NCBI GenBank assembly: GCA_948470475.1 | Contig: OX419335.1 | Coordinates: 29,408,191-29,472,190 of the forward strand | From: Galaxea fascicularis | Lineage: Eukaryota; Cnidaria; Anthozoa; Scleractinia; Euphylliidae | Length of the DNA: 64,000 nt | Direction of reading: 5' to 3' | Part shown: positions 1-12,600 of the stretch, in pieces | Numbering within the stretch: position 1 is the first letter of the stretch | Layout: every line of letters starts with the position of its first letter | Translations under genes and position numbers: made by a program | Notes under the pieces: generated by a model | Told to the model about the DNA's origin: nothing | What the model saw: only the letters and a program-made list of their open reading frames with translations | Database searches by the model: none

Positions 1-356
1 TAGCCTTCTCATGAAGAATATCCAGCCCATACCGAAGAAAAAGAACTGGGAGCAAAATACAACGGAGCAATCTGCGAAAAATGACATTTTGTTCACTAGT
101 TCAGCTCTGCCACGTTTGGTGAGCCTCGGTGGTTTTCGACGACGAATGAACGAAACCATACGAAGTATTGCCGATGAGTTGTCGATGAGAGTAAGGGATG
201 GAAAATGAACCAATTGGAATGGAGTGTTTGCATGCAGTCTCACCGATGTGTTTCCGACGACAGACGCACGCAGAGCACGCAGAGCACGCAGAGCACGGGT
301 TGCACGAGAACACGCCGTATGACGTAGGTGGCAGAAATTCTTGACTATCAAATTGA

Positions 357-386
357 CCAATCAGAGTACAGAGTGGGGATTTCAAA
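357..386. promoter_or_regulatory. Possible CCAAT box plus CHR element upstream of cyclin B
   Basis: A CCAAT box sits at 357-361, and a TTTGAA hexamer (read on the minus strand, 381-386) follows about 20 bases later, roughly 175 bases before the cyclin B start codon. A CRE-like TGACGT is at about 320. CCAAT boxes with a nearby CHR (TTTGAA) are known for cell-cycle control of vertebrate cyclin B promoters. That this pair works here is inference; both motifs are short and could occur by chance. Confidence 0.35.
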
Positions 387-559
387 TACCGTTGCCCAGA
401 ACGCGTTGTCCAAAGGCGAACAGATCATCAGCACGAAGCAGGTTGAAGTATTCGAAGTTGGAAGTATCCGCGAGTCTACTATCTATCTGTCGTCTGTATT
501 TTAGTTTTTACCAGTCAATTTCTGAATTTCGTAAATCCCGAAGTGACTGTACGATCACA

Positions 560-1312
560 ATGGCAGCAGTTGGAAGATTAGGAAACGTAAGTACAGTGTT
601 CTTATGGAAGGTTAACATTCATTTGAATGCCGTTGCAAAAAATTTCAAATGTGGAAAGCATTCTTGTTTTGTAAATTTACACCTCCCCAAAACCTTCGAA
701 GAAAGGTCTATTATATTGCTCTCATCTTGTTTCATCCAGGTTATCCACCAGGACCAAGAAAACGAGCATCTGTTAGCTGCTAAAGCGAAATTTTCCAAGA
801 ACACGAGACCTCGTGCAGCCCTTGGCGAGTTGGGAAACAAACCCACAGCATTCGCAAGCAAGGTAGGAAAACTTTCATTTTGTCTCATTCGTTTCATTTG
901 GAAATTCGGTTTTGAAATGGCTCGAGCTACTCGGTGTTAACGCACGTCTTTTAACTTCGTAGGCAGTCGCTGCTAAACCCAAGAAACCCTTGCACAGATC
1001 CGAAGCAACAACTGGGCTGGTTTCAAGGCAAGCAAAAGAAGATGACGCCAGGAAACAAAAGATTGTCGACGTGGATCTCCTCGGTGAAACGTTGGAGTCT
1101 TGTTTAATCACCAGACCAGCAAATGTCGAAGATATCGACAGAGATGACCACTCCAATCCACAACTATGTGCGGAGTACGTACAAGAAATTCATAACTACA
1201 TGCACAAACTTGAGGTAAGAACTGCAATGGCAAATCACACCAATTAACTTCACGTGGCTTTCCTTACCTGCTTTCCTTTAGCATATCATGTTTCTTTTGT
1301 TACTTCTCAAAC

Positions 1313-1349
<37 letters not shown>

Positions 1350-3188
1350 TAAGCGTGAAGGAGGTTTGGATACCCGGTCTTAATTAGCATAGATTTTGAC
1401 GATTTTACTTCTCCGTTTACTCCTTAGTTTTTGTTTCGATTGAGAAGATATATCAAACACTCGAGACAGTGTTTCATCGGGATTTCCAAACACCTCGAAT
1501 TTCGTCAAAAATACTCCGCTGCGCGTCGTATTTTCGACTCTCTTCTCGGTGTTTGGATATCCCGATGAAACACTGTCGCTCGTGTTTGATATATTACCTC
1601 AAATATTCGGAAGAAAGTTTCAAAACTTAGTAATCTTTTCATTTAGACGTAAATTTGGAAATTTAACTTTATTAAATAAAATCGTCTGCACACTTCGATT
1701 TGTGTGGTGGATTTTAACTCGCTTTTTAAGTCGATGTCAGATACTAAGAAATACCGTCTGTTACAGAATGAATTCAAGGTCGCCTCAAACTACATGAACA
1801 AGAGAACGATGATCACGGCGAAGATGCGCGCCATTCTGGTTGACTGGCTTGTGCAGGTCCACCTTCGGTTCCGTTTACTGCAGGAAACTCTGTACATCAC
1901 TATCTCTATCCTTGATAGGTTTCTCTCGGTAAGTTCATTCATATGCTGGACAGTCTTTGCGTCAGATTTGCTATTAAACATTGATCCCAGGAAGTACCAG
2001 CCTACCAACCAATACGAATTTCATTACTGAATTCAGAACAAATTTACAATCCAAAAGGAGTCGGAATTATAACTGTCTATACTGGATGTGCTATTTTTCT
2101 AGGGAAGTTGCCAAGGGGCAAAATTCCAGACTCGATAAAGAGCCTTAATATATCATGTACACAATATTATCTAAACCTTGGATATCATCCACAGGTTTAT
2201 GATGTTGGCAAAGAAGAACTTCAACTAGCTGGTGTTAGTGCAATGCTTTTGGCCTCCAAATATGAAGAAATGTATGCCCCTGAAATTGGTGACTTTGTCT
2301 ACATCACAGACAATGCTTACAACAAAGCTCAAATCAGGAAGATGGAGGCATTAATCTTTAAGAACCTCAATTTCAGTGTAGGAAAGCCTCTTTGTCTACA
2401 TTTTCTGAGAAGAAACTCTAAAGCTGGAGAGGTAATAACTCAAATTTTATAATTCCAAATGACCACTTTTATAAATGACATGGAAAGCTCAACAAATTTG
2501 TTGACTTTCAGTCAACATCAATCAGAATTTCATTATAATATTATAAACCATTACCAGCATTAAAAAATCAACAATCATCTAAAAAGTACAATTTTTTCTT
2601 CTCAGGTTTGTGGATTGAAGCACACCTTGGCAAAATACTTCATGGAGCTCACCCTTGTTGATTATTCATGTGTTAAATTTCGTCCTTCTGAAATTGCTGC
2701 AGCGGCATTGTACATAGCTATCAAAGTTGGCAAAGCTGAAAATGATGATTGTACTGCTATAGAGTGGACACCAACCCTAGAATACTACAGCACATACTCA
2801 GAAAGTAAGCTCCTACCCTGTGCAAGACAAATTGCCTTCCTTGTCACAAAGACTCTAGATGGAACTACCAAGCTCAAGGTATTTTGTGATTCCTTTTCTT
2901 TTGACTAAACGTCACAACTAAGCTTTCTGTTCCATATTAACAATTACAAAGACCTTTTTTTTTTTTAAGAAAAACACCAAGACCCAGTGCTATTGCAAGT
3001 GTATAAACCCTTCCAGAACAAACTACACTACTGAAGTCAATCCCATAAATTAACATCTAACTACCTTCATTTTTTATTTCCAGGCTGTCTTCAATAAATA
3101 CTCCAGCAGCAAGTTTATGACTGTCAGCACACTAACCTGTTTGTCATCCTCCTTTATCAACAATCTTGCATCCGAGGTGTCACACTAA
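560..3188 (+). CDS. CCNB: G2/mitotic cyclin B, complete, 7 coding exons
   Basis: Cyclin B binds and activates CDK1 to drive entry into mitosis and is destroyed by the APC/C at anaphase. Coding exons are 560-586, 740-862, 963-1214, 1767-1928, 2195-2431, 2606-2878 and 3084-3188, all with GT-AG borders and consistent phase, giving 392 aa, a normal length for the family. A destruction box RAALGELGN lies at residues 34-42. The cyclin box opens with [12 protein letters not shown] at residue 154, the B-type form, followed by [16 protein letters not shown] and [13 protein letters not shown]. The C-terminal cyclin fold holds FMELTLVDY and KYSSSKFM. The start is the ATG at 560, just before a 27-base first coding exon ending in a good GTAAGT donor. 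Seen: motifs and splice sites. Known: their roles. Inferred: exact exon borders, without transcript support. Confidence 0.95.
1446..1596. repeat. Short palindromic element (MITE-like) in cyclin B intron 3
   Basis: The two ends are inverted copies of each other: GATATATCAAACAC at the left and GTGTTTGATATATT at the right, with matching inner blocks around ACAGTGTTTCATCGGGAT and TCCAAACACC. The length is about 150 bases with no coding capacity, typical of a non-autonomous DNA transposon. It lies wholly inside the intron between cyclin B exons 3 and 4. Confidence 0.7.
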
Positions 3189-3492
3189 AGTACTGTAAAT
3201 CTTCGTAACAATCTTCAATATTTTGGTTTTATACCAGTGAAAAAAAACTTCTCCTTCACTGGGATTCTCACTTCATAAAGTATGAACCATAGATACTATC
3301 AAATGTCATAAAATTACACCATTTGTTTGCCAAGACTTTTAGCTCCACAATAACATTGCTTGTAAATATGTTCAACTATGTTCAATTCTGAGCCTAAGTA
3401 GTAACCTCACTCTAATGAGATGACTGCACCATTGTCCATGAAATAATCCAAACTCATATGCTTCTTTGGGAAATACAGCTATAGAATGTTTA

Positions 3493-3574
3493 TTTTTATT
3501 ATTAAAGTTAATACTATTCTACATTTTCTTTTGAAATATTGTAAATTTTGTATATATTACAATAGGTAAATAAA
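3493..3574 (+). promoter_or_regulatory. Cyclin B poly(A) signal with upstream cytoplasmic polyadenylation-like element
   Basis: AATAAA is at 3569-3574, about 380 bases after the cyclin B stop codon. A TTTTTAT stretch at 3493-3499 lies about 70 bases upstream, the usual spacing of a cytoplasmic polyadenylation element bound by CPEB. Maternal cyclin B mRNAs are classic CPEB targets in animals. The motifs are seen; the regulation is inferred. Confidence 0.5.
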
Positions 3575-3599
3575 CATTGTCTTATGATATTACCTATCC

Positions 3600-5380
3600 A
3601 CCTGTTTCATTTTCTTGCATCAGCAGCATCTGCATGTTCAATCAAAACACTCCACTTTTTCTGGAAGACTCATTCCAAAAGATAGGTGATGGTAATTTTC
3701 TACCAAACAAGAATGGGGACCTGTATGCTTTTCAATTTCTCATATTGAAAGAATATAGAATTCTCCATGATGTATCCATATAAGGAACTTTTTCTCAATT
3801 CCTTCATTCACAAAACTGACATCACCTTTATGATGTCACACATCAAATATGTGGTAACACACATGCGAAGAAAACGTAATCCTATCACTCAATGCACTTC
3901 TACAAAAATATTTTCAATTTCAACAACAAATGTTTGATAATGTTATACAAACCTTCAAATTTCCTACCATTTTGGTCCACTATACACCTTTTTCCAAAGT
4001 GGGCCCATTTTATTATTTTGTTTTTATTCAAATTAGCCCTTGTTCAAAAGAGTACAGTACAAAAGAATATTTTACCTTGAACAAGGCAACAAGGGATAAT
4101 TTGAATAAAGAATATTAGAATGGGAGTCATTTTGGAATAACTCTCAAATATCTCTTCTCTCAGTTCTTCATGGTTTGGCAGTAGTTGCACCTTAGTCATG
4201 TGCTATGTTCACAGGGGATCTGACCCAATCCTGAAAAGAACCACTTTTGTTCACATGGGGTCTAGTACTGGATTGAAGTGAGCAAAGGAGCTGTTTCTAG
4301 CAGTCATTATGCAGATGAAGCTATCAAACTGGGGCAACACCGGAAGGAATTGGTCCAGGTGTTTACAAGGTTACAGATCTGTTTGGGACTGAAACAGTTC
4401 CAAAACTGGACCTGCCTTAATGGAGGTCCAGAAACAAAATTGCTATCCATCATGATTTTTAGATCTAATCCATTTGGGTCTGGTCTACTGGAGATTTAAA
4501 CTTGCTCTGAATACTGAAGCTCAAGTAAGATGCGAATTTAAGGATTCCCGAATCTATGTCACAGACTTCATCACATCTACCAATCATGAACCTAGCATTT
4601 CGAAAAAAGCATTAAAAATTCATGTTTTGTTGGAATCAAAATATATTTTTGCAGAAGTTCACTGAATGTTTCAATTCATACCAGCAAACAAAAAAATTGT
4701 TATGGGCACTTAAATCATTAATAGTGCCAAAAACAATCTTTTTAATCACTGCTCCCACCAAATCATAAATTTTCTATTTAGATCATGAAGCTGATCTTGT
4801 GGGGTCGTCACCCAAGAACCCCTTATTTGGAACACTTAATGGCTTCTTTGTGGACTCCCTGGGTCCCTCACTATTCAAACCCAGTGCTTTCAATAAGATT
4901 TGAAGTAGGTGGCTACCTTGGAACAGCACCCGCTGGAGTAATGTGAGAAGCCCAGAAGAATTTGAACTGAATTTTCAACTTGAATGTGGTAAAATACCCG
5001 CCTACTTTCAACAGAATACCCGCCAGAGCTCCGGCAGGTGCCGGGTCCTATTGAAAGTAATGCAAAACCATACATGAGGGATGAGGGATAGACTGATTGT
5101 AGATCACAAAACAGTAACTATTGCTAGGTTTAGTTAAGAGCTTCCTACCTATTTGATGGGTCAAGCACAAAACAAACACTAGTTATTTTTATTTGTTTAC
5201 TACAAACATTACAGAATATAAATTCGCAGGACAAGAGATAGAAATGGATACCTAAACAAAACCATGTAAAACATAGATTAGGTTTGCTCGCAAAATGGCA
5301 AGAAAGAATGTTCAGGTATTTTGCCTATGAATGATCAAGATGCTGAAGATCAAAGGACAATTTTATGTAACAGAAAATAT
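3600..5380. other. Intergenic stretch, no gene recognised
   Basis: Between the cyclin B 3' end and the first palindromic repeat I see only short unrelated open frames with no motif, no splice-joined model and no clear terminal repeats. Confidence 0.6.
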
Positions 5381-5382
5381 GG

Positions 5383-5516
5383 CAATATTTCCACACAGCA
5401 CCATTATGGATTCACTTTGTGTCTCAAACTCTTATTTGTTTTTGGAACAGGGTTTGTATGACAGTGATGCATGTATAATTAATGTATGGGGCTGTGTGGA
5501 AATCTCTCCAAAAATA
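5383..5516 (+). repeat. Palindromic repeat family A, copy 1
   Basis: The ends are inverted (GGCAATATTTCCACACAGC and GGCTGTGTGGAAATCTCTCC) around an inner block containing CTCAAACTC, GGAACAGGG and GATGCATGTATAATTA. The same structure recurs near 13728, 17099 and 24598 in this window, in both orientations, so this is a dispersed non-autonomous element. Confidence 0.7.
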
Positions 5517-5614
5517 ATTATAGTTATGACAGTTTTTGGTAAATAAATTAAATATAGTTCTCAGATCATAGACATTACTGTGAAACTTGGAAAACTGTAA
5601 ACACTACAAAATAT

Positions 5615-5961
5615 CAGACATGGTTTGATGCTACTCTGGTTTGAAGTTTGATGAATGTAACTTAAAAAGTTACAATTCACGACCCAACGTTTCGACACTC
5701 CTGTCTAGTGTCTTCATCAGGGGTGATCTAGTGTTGCAAAAAGGAGCCTTTTATACGCTTACTAATTAACGACCTTTTGTTAAGCGTATAAAAGGCTCCT
5801 TTTTGCAACACTAGATCACCCCTGATGAAGACACTAGACAGGAGTGTCGAAACGTTGGGTCGTGAATTGTAACTTTTTAAGTTACATTCATCAAACTTCA
5901 AACCAGAGTAGCATCAAACCATGTCTGATTGTCCACCTGGTTGCAGTGTGAACTTGAACAT
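5615..5961. mobile_element. Fold-back retroelement-like insertion, copy 1
   Basis: A 347-base insertion is flanked by the direct repeat ACTACAAAATAT (5603-5614 and 5962-5973). Its two arms are near-perfect inverted copies from CAGACATGGTTTG at 5615 to CAAACCATGTCTG near 5928, with a short loop at about 5764-5788. A single-copy tail ending GAACTTGAACAT lies only on the right. A second copy is at 52364. The variable 10-13 base target duplications and one-sided tail fit target-primed insertion of a non-coding retroelement better than a cut-and-paste DNA transposon; a Penelope-like or retrozyme origin is a guess. Confidence 0.7.
5822..5861 (+). ncRNA. Hammerhead-ribozyme-like core in the fold-back element, copy 1
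   Basis: CTGATGA (5822-5828) is followed by one extra A, a six-base stem GACACT/AGTGTC (5830-5835 with 5843-5848), GAAA (5849-5852) and a GTC triplet at 5859-5861. The order CUGAUGA, stem II, GAAA, GUC is the hammerhead order. Against it: the extra A before stem II, a stem III of only one or two pairs, and no convincing stem I. It may be a decayed or non-catalytic relic. The left arm carries the same core on the minus strand. Confidence 0.3.
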
Positions 5962-5973
5962 ACTACAAAATAT

Positions 5974-6600
5974 GTCTGGAATGTCTATTGTGTTGCAAAA
6001 GAAAACCAACTAGATACACAACAGCTAATCTGATTGGTTGAAGAACAAACATTCCTTAAATAATTCTTAGTGTTCATGGTTTTGTGAGTTTCACAGTAAT
6101 AGTTCTTCACAAAGATCTTTTAACTTACTTCTGAAGGATGTGAAAGATGTAGAGCTAGTGATCTTAGAACTAAGAGTATAAAAACAAAACTGTGGACCGT
6201 GAAAGAAAATGGAAAATTGTCTGATAGAAAAAGTATACCAGGTGTCAGCTATGGGCATGATTATTATGAAATGAATTGTCAAATTTTCAAGAAAGATTAG
6301 AGTTACAGACTGAATATGATGGAAATAATGTTATGAAACTTAAACAAGTTGAGCTCCTTAATTGAAGAATCTGTATTGGCATCATAACTGGACAAGTTTT
6401 ATAGGTAGAGCCTATAAGTTACAATAGTACAGGATCATAGAGTACAAAGAAGCTTGGGAGAGAAACTAGATTTGCAGATGATACTTCAAGGTATTGATGT
6501 GCTGACAACAAACGTTGGACTACTGTAGCACTCTCCTCCAGACTTAGATTACCAAATAAGTAAAGTTATACGAGCCAACTGACAGAATTGTTTTGAGAAG
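5974..6600. other. Intergenic stretch before the PSMA1 3' end, nothing recognised
   Basis: No open frame with a recognisable motif and no repeat with clear ends was seen here. Confidence 0.5.
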
Positions 6601-6601
6601 A

Positions 6602-6607
6602 TTTATT
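6602..6607 (-). promoter_or_regulatory. PSMA1 poly(A) signal
   Basis: AATAAA read on the minus strand, 80 bases after the PSMA1 stop codon. It is the first hexamer in a suitable place. Confidence 0.65.
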
Positions 6608-6686
6608 CTTCATAATTTTACAAAACAGAACACTAACAAAGAAACTGCTGATAACACGAGGAGGTAAACTGCTTGTAAAAAGAAGC

Positions 6687-9600
6687 TCAGCTCTCCTCAG
6701 CTTCCATTGATTCACCCCCAGCTTCTTGTGCACTTGCATCACCCTCACCAGCCCCCTGCAATGAAATAACACCTCATGCCAATCAAGCTTCACAGGTCAC
6801 CCAGCCTTGCATCAACATCAAATCAAGTTGCGGTGTAATCAAGTATGAACATGCAAAAAAAACATCCTCTAGTTTGCTTGGGGGAAGTTCACAAAAAGTG
6901 TAGTTTAACACTTGCTTTACGCCAGCACAACAAAAGTAGTGGGGTATGAAATTATTGTGAAGTCTGTCAACATAAAGACTTCACTCTTTTATCTGCAATG
7001 AAACTATACTATGTATTGATCAGCCCTGATTCCTGTAAATGTGTGCTAATTGCCTTTGAAAAATTATGTACTATATCAAATTCTGGATTCATTTGGTAAA
7101 TTTGTTACGAGTTACCCTGGGCGCCAGAGGTTAAATTCTGTTTGCTACACAGTTTTTTTTGTACAAATACTGAGGGTATGAGGTTCTTCCCTTGTTTCTG
7201 TCAGTGTTTCATGCCTCAGGCTGTGTTGGTATCAGGAAAATAACCTCTGACATCCAGGGTAGCTACTAGTCTGACACGTCATTATTATGTTTACCTCTGC
7301 TGCCTCATCCTCCATGGCTACATCAGCAGCCTTTGAGACAGAAAAGAAGTTAGTAACATATAGTGTTTACTCAAAACTATAGAATACAACCCCCTATCCC
7401 TGACCCTGAGCCGCAAACAGCATTCTAGTATAAGCCCTCCTGAATAACCGTCCATCACAGTTTGGGGTTCACTGTTCTGATCTGTAGTTCTGTGTGTCAA
7501 GATGATTAGACCAGTTTTTTTTGTTGGCAAACCCACCCCAAACCATTGAAAAATAGTCTTTGAAGCAGTCCTTTTAATGAATACAAGGGCAGGGAAGCTA
7601 TTTGGAATATCAGCTGGGAAAAAATAGGCAAGGAACCCCATCTCTTTCATGAGTTTGAATCTGCATGCTTACTGGAGCAATTCAGGCTTTCAAAACTGAA
7701 ATCATGCCACTGTAACAAGTTTGTTTGAAACCAGAGAATCAACATGATGTAAACCAGGTTATAAAATCCCTTAAAATCTGACAGCCACAATTTTACAATC
7801 ATATATAGTCAGTTTACCTCCTCTCCCCTTCTTCTCTTTGTTTGATCAATCCCAGCCAACTAAAACTGGTTAAGGTTTCATATTAATTCCAAAGGGCAAC
7901 ATATTACATGTACATCCTGTTTATATAGCATAAGTGAAATTCATCGCTGCACAGGAATCACTGATCTATTGGAAGAAACCACTTTGATAATAAGATTAGT
8001 GATGATCAAGGGGATTCCATAGTACACAAAACAAGGTGGATCATAACATAATTATGGTAGAATGAGGGTAATCTGAAGGAAAAAGAAAAAAAAAGGCAAT
8101 CAAGGGGTTTTTTCATGTTTTCTTCAGATTGCCCTCCTTTCCCACATATGACCCATAATTATGATAGTCCATTCAAATAACAAAGCACCAGCGTTCGAAA
8201 TAACTAACGAGCAGGCATCAGTCACATTGTCTGGTCAAACATGTTTTTGCTCGGACATGAACCATTTTTGGCCAGCCAATTTTGAACAATATCTTAACTC
8301 TTGCAATAGGGACCTGACATTGCATGAATGATGGTGTTTTTGGGAACATGAACATTCCTCATGATTATCAAATAGCTCACAATTATATTTTCTTTAAAAG
8401 CACAACATGTCCGGCAATCCAAGGATCTGTCTGGTCAATACCCAAAACTGAATGGACTTTGTCCCTTGACCGGCTGTTATTCCGAGCCACAGAAATCAAT
8501 TAAAAATCAACAAAAGACAGTTATGCTCTCAACCCTTTCATAACGTTATTGGTTGTTTGTATTGGCTCATTTTTTGAAAGTTTCCTGGCTTTTAATCCTT
8601 TGGAGCTTTCTACTTGAAAAGTGTTAGGGTCCTTTAACAAACCTAACAGTCACTCCTTCATGATTAATTTTTTATGAGGCTTCAAATTTTAACAAACTAA
8701 TATGTTCGTTTTTACGCTGCTTTCCTATTTGATGACAGTGATGATTATGATGACGATAACATCAACCACATTTTTGAACAACCATAACAGCTTAGTTAGG
8801 TTTGTCTTTTCCATTTCATCAATAACAATAAAAAAAAACACACACACACATACACTTCAGAGAAAAAAGATACATAAGGGGCTACTGCCTCATCACTGTA
8901 AATGACCAAGTTCTGTCCCTTTCCAACAACACCAATGGAACAAGTCTATATAAAAAAAAAATAAAATTGAGCTTTGGTCAACTTGAGTGAAAAGCTGGTT
9001 CAGTACCAAAACAATCAGTAAAGATAATGTTCTTATGGTAAACGACCAAAGTGGTATCAGTATAATATACCTTGAAACACAACCAACACACCCCAATGCC
9101 TGGTGATGGCAAGCAAAGGTCTTGATTGTTTAACAAATTCTCCTTATCATTACCATAGAAAATGTATGGAAAACATTGTGGAGAAAATACATACTGATAT
9201 AATTTAGGGTTTAAAGGTCTAACTAATGCTGAAGAAAGCTTTCAATACAACCCAACCTGAACTGATATGATAGATAAGAATTCATAAGAGAATACAGAAA
9301 GATACTCAGCTTCATTTTGAAGTCTGAGATGCAAGTTTGTTACAACAAAATGAATTAATCAAATCTGGGAAGTCCAAGCTAGTTTTCATAAAATGAACTA
9401 ATCACAACACTCTTGTCTCTGGGCTATTATCTTTATTGGGCTGTGATATAGTTAATCTAAAAGACTGCTGCAATGTACCCTTGTTGTAAGTTCCTGCTCA
9501 TTGGGAAGTGTTTCTCTCAATGCTCGTAAACCATGTTTGATCAGCTCCTCAGGCTCACCTTCAGAACAAATAGATAAACAAACAACTCATCAAAATTTGA

Positions 9601-12600
9601 GTTCACAATCATTTCAACACCGATTTCATAATTATTTGAAAAGTAATAATAACACAGTTAGATACCAAAAGCATGTTATCTTTGTTATGCAAGTCAGCCA
9701 ATTCTACCTAAAGAGAGTAGAGATTACATCTTTATAATATTAAGGGTATGTGCTTCCATTAACGTTACTACAAAGAAACATTTTTCAAGATGTTTGGTTT
9801 AGGATCGATACCGTACGAGAGTCCACAATGTTTTCCACACCAATGCTGCAAACATACTTACTGTATATAGGTAAAAATACCAATCAATTGCAGCTACTAT
9901 TGATCTGGTTACAGGCATATTTTACTTTGTCGCAACAAGACATTATTTCCAACTAGATAATCACTCAGCAAGTAACAGTTTCCATTGCAGCCTTGGACAT
10001 GAGGCAAACATTAAAACAATTCACAGGCCAATTCATCACTACATGTAAACTGGTCACTTACAGTCAGGAAATTCATCCAAGTGCCTTTCAAGATATGTCC
10101 TTGCAGACTGTGAATAAAAAGTAAAAAATGGATGATTAAGTTAACACATCACAACCAGTCCTTAATGCTCCTATAAAAACCTCCTTTATGCTGTTCCTCT
10201 ATTTTGCTTTGTATTATCATGTGTTTTAAACTAATTAAGTTCTATAATATTCTGAAACAAAATAAAATGAATCTTAAATGGATTGGTGACTTGGATAAAG
10301 TGAAATAACAGAGAAGCGTTGTCAAGTCGAAATACTCGGAAAAAGAATTTTCCGAGCCCCCAACAGGAGTCGAAAATGAATCTTGTAAAAAAAAAAGTGA
10401 GACCAGAAACAAATTTGAACAGCAGCACCACTATGAAGGTCTTTGAATGACACACAGTGTTGCCACACTGATATTTTAGCCTTCTCTTCAAGCTGTCCCA
10501 TCTAAAACACTCTTATATTATTGCCCAATATGTGACTGTTGTCTTTAACTTTTTTACCAAAGAAACTTGCCAAGACCAAGATTCAAACAGGTTTCCAAGA
10601 CCTATGGCAACAACTAACAAATGAGGTGATACCTGTGATCTGGCACCAATTGCCATTGCTTTACAATCAAAGTAGTTAGCTGATGGGCAGGTTTGATATA
10701 TGTGAGGACCCATATCCTAAAAGACGGAACACAACATTGCTGTTAGATAGCTTGTGCCTCAGTCTTCTGGGTGAACCTTTTAAAATGACATCTCACGCAC
10801 AAATTGAGTCACTAATAAATTTGTTCGTCTCTTAGCTCTCTTCCCAGGTCCAGTCTTTAGTCAGGTGTTCACAAATGGGGCCAGTTGAAAATATGCAAAT
10901 CTAAAAATATTACGACAACAAGTATCCAAGTCATTACAGTATGTGGAGTGCCAGTTATATATCTGAGAACAATGTTAGTCAGTAGATAGACAAAAGAAGA
11001 CATGTGGCAATTCTGTCTGTAGACTCACATCGTATCCAGCAACAAGAAGGCCAACACCATAAGGCCGGCGTCCATACCTCTGAGTGGGTATTTCCATTTC
11101 TGATCAATATAGTCAAGAATTTTTTTTGTAATTTGTATTTGGTTCAATAATTGGCTGGCCGGTATGAAAAATATTAACTAGCTTTAAACACTCTTGCCAG
11201 TACAATTAATGAAAAACAAAAATGCAACAATATTTTAGACCAAAGGGATGTGTAAAAAAGATACTGTCTCCGACTGCTGACACCAGCCTTGAGATAGGCA
11301 ACCTCCTGTCATATGCATACTTTGAGTCCAGACACTCACTCCTCATAAATTTACTGCAATCAGCCAAAAAAGAAACACATGTATAACCAGTAAGTAAATT
11401 ATACCAAGAAAATGAAGTGACTTCATCTGTCAGACAGACTGACAAGAAATTATCTGTATACACCATGCCTGTGTGGTTATAATTATGTCTAAATGGGGGC
11501 AACCCACTCCTCATTTCACAGACACTTTGCAAGTAAGTCCCAACCAAGGTGGCCATTAAATACCCATAATCGCAACTCTTGTACTGGTGGTGTGACTGAC
11601 TGGATATTATGAATGATCATGACTATTACAGTCACAATGCTAGTTTATGTACATTGCAATATTTTTGTTAATTAAGGTACGTATCTGTAAAACAATGCAA
11701 TATGTTCCCCAAAAGTTAACTTTCTGACAGATCACCACCACAGTTTTCTTTACAACACAATCACTGATCAAATGTTAAGGCCACGATGATGTAGGTAATG
11801 ATCATGAAAAGATAGTGAAAACAGTATGCACATAACTGCTACTAAGGGCCAGGGGTAGATATGTGAAGAACAGATAGAATAAGACACATGTTGGTCTTGG
11901 AGCTTGAAAAGGGTACAAAAGATTGGCTAGTTTACCTTAGGAGTCTTGCATCAGCAGTAAGGCCTGCAATGGACACAGCTACATGATCATCAATCGGAAG
12001 GATCTTCTTCTGGTGAGCAGATAACTCTGATGCTGCTCTCTGAAGAGATTAGCAGAAAGTTAATCACGTAAATTTTAAATATGTAACATACAGTAGTACA
12101 ACACAGGTCATAAGACCTTAGGACACTTGTTTAACTTGTGCAAAACTAGCAAACCCTTTCCAGTATTGAAACATTTGGCCATCCATGGACTCATCTTACT
12201 TTCTGAGAATGTTAAAACTCAACACTGCCAAACAGGGAGATTGGGAAAGCAGGAATTGTCACAAGACTTACATGTATGGCTCCCAAGATACTATTGGGTT
12301 TTCTATGGCTTTAACTTTTCAAACACAAAGTGTTTATTATTATGAAATAAAAGTAAACTTGCTTTCAAAGCCACAATAACTGCATGGGTTTTTGATTTCA
12401 GTCCCACTGTTGCTGATCCCTGTTAAGAGCAAACAAATCGATACAAATCAATGATTCAGTTTTTCACGTAGAAGACATGGTTACATGCAGGGAATGATAA
12501 ACAATGCCAGCCACTAGACCGGTCCATACTTGAAAAATTCCACACCCATTTATGACAAGTTTATGCCTGGGGGGGAGGGAAGGGAGGGAAGCGGTACTCC

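Noticed and set aside
241..300. CRISPR-like short repeats near the window start (GCACGCAGA units)
   Set aside because: It is a short direct triplication in eukaryotic promoter sequence without spacers.
5331..5546. Open frame spanning the family A repeat
   Set aside because: It is a chance frame through a palindromic repeat.
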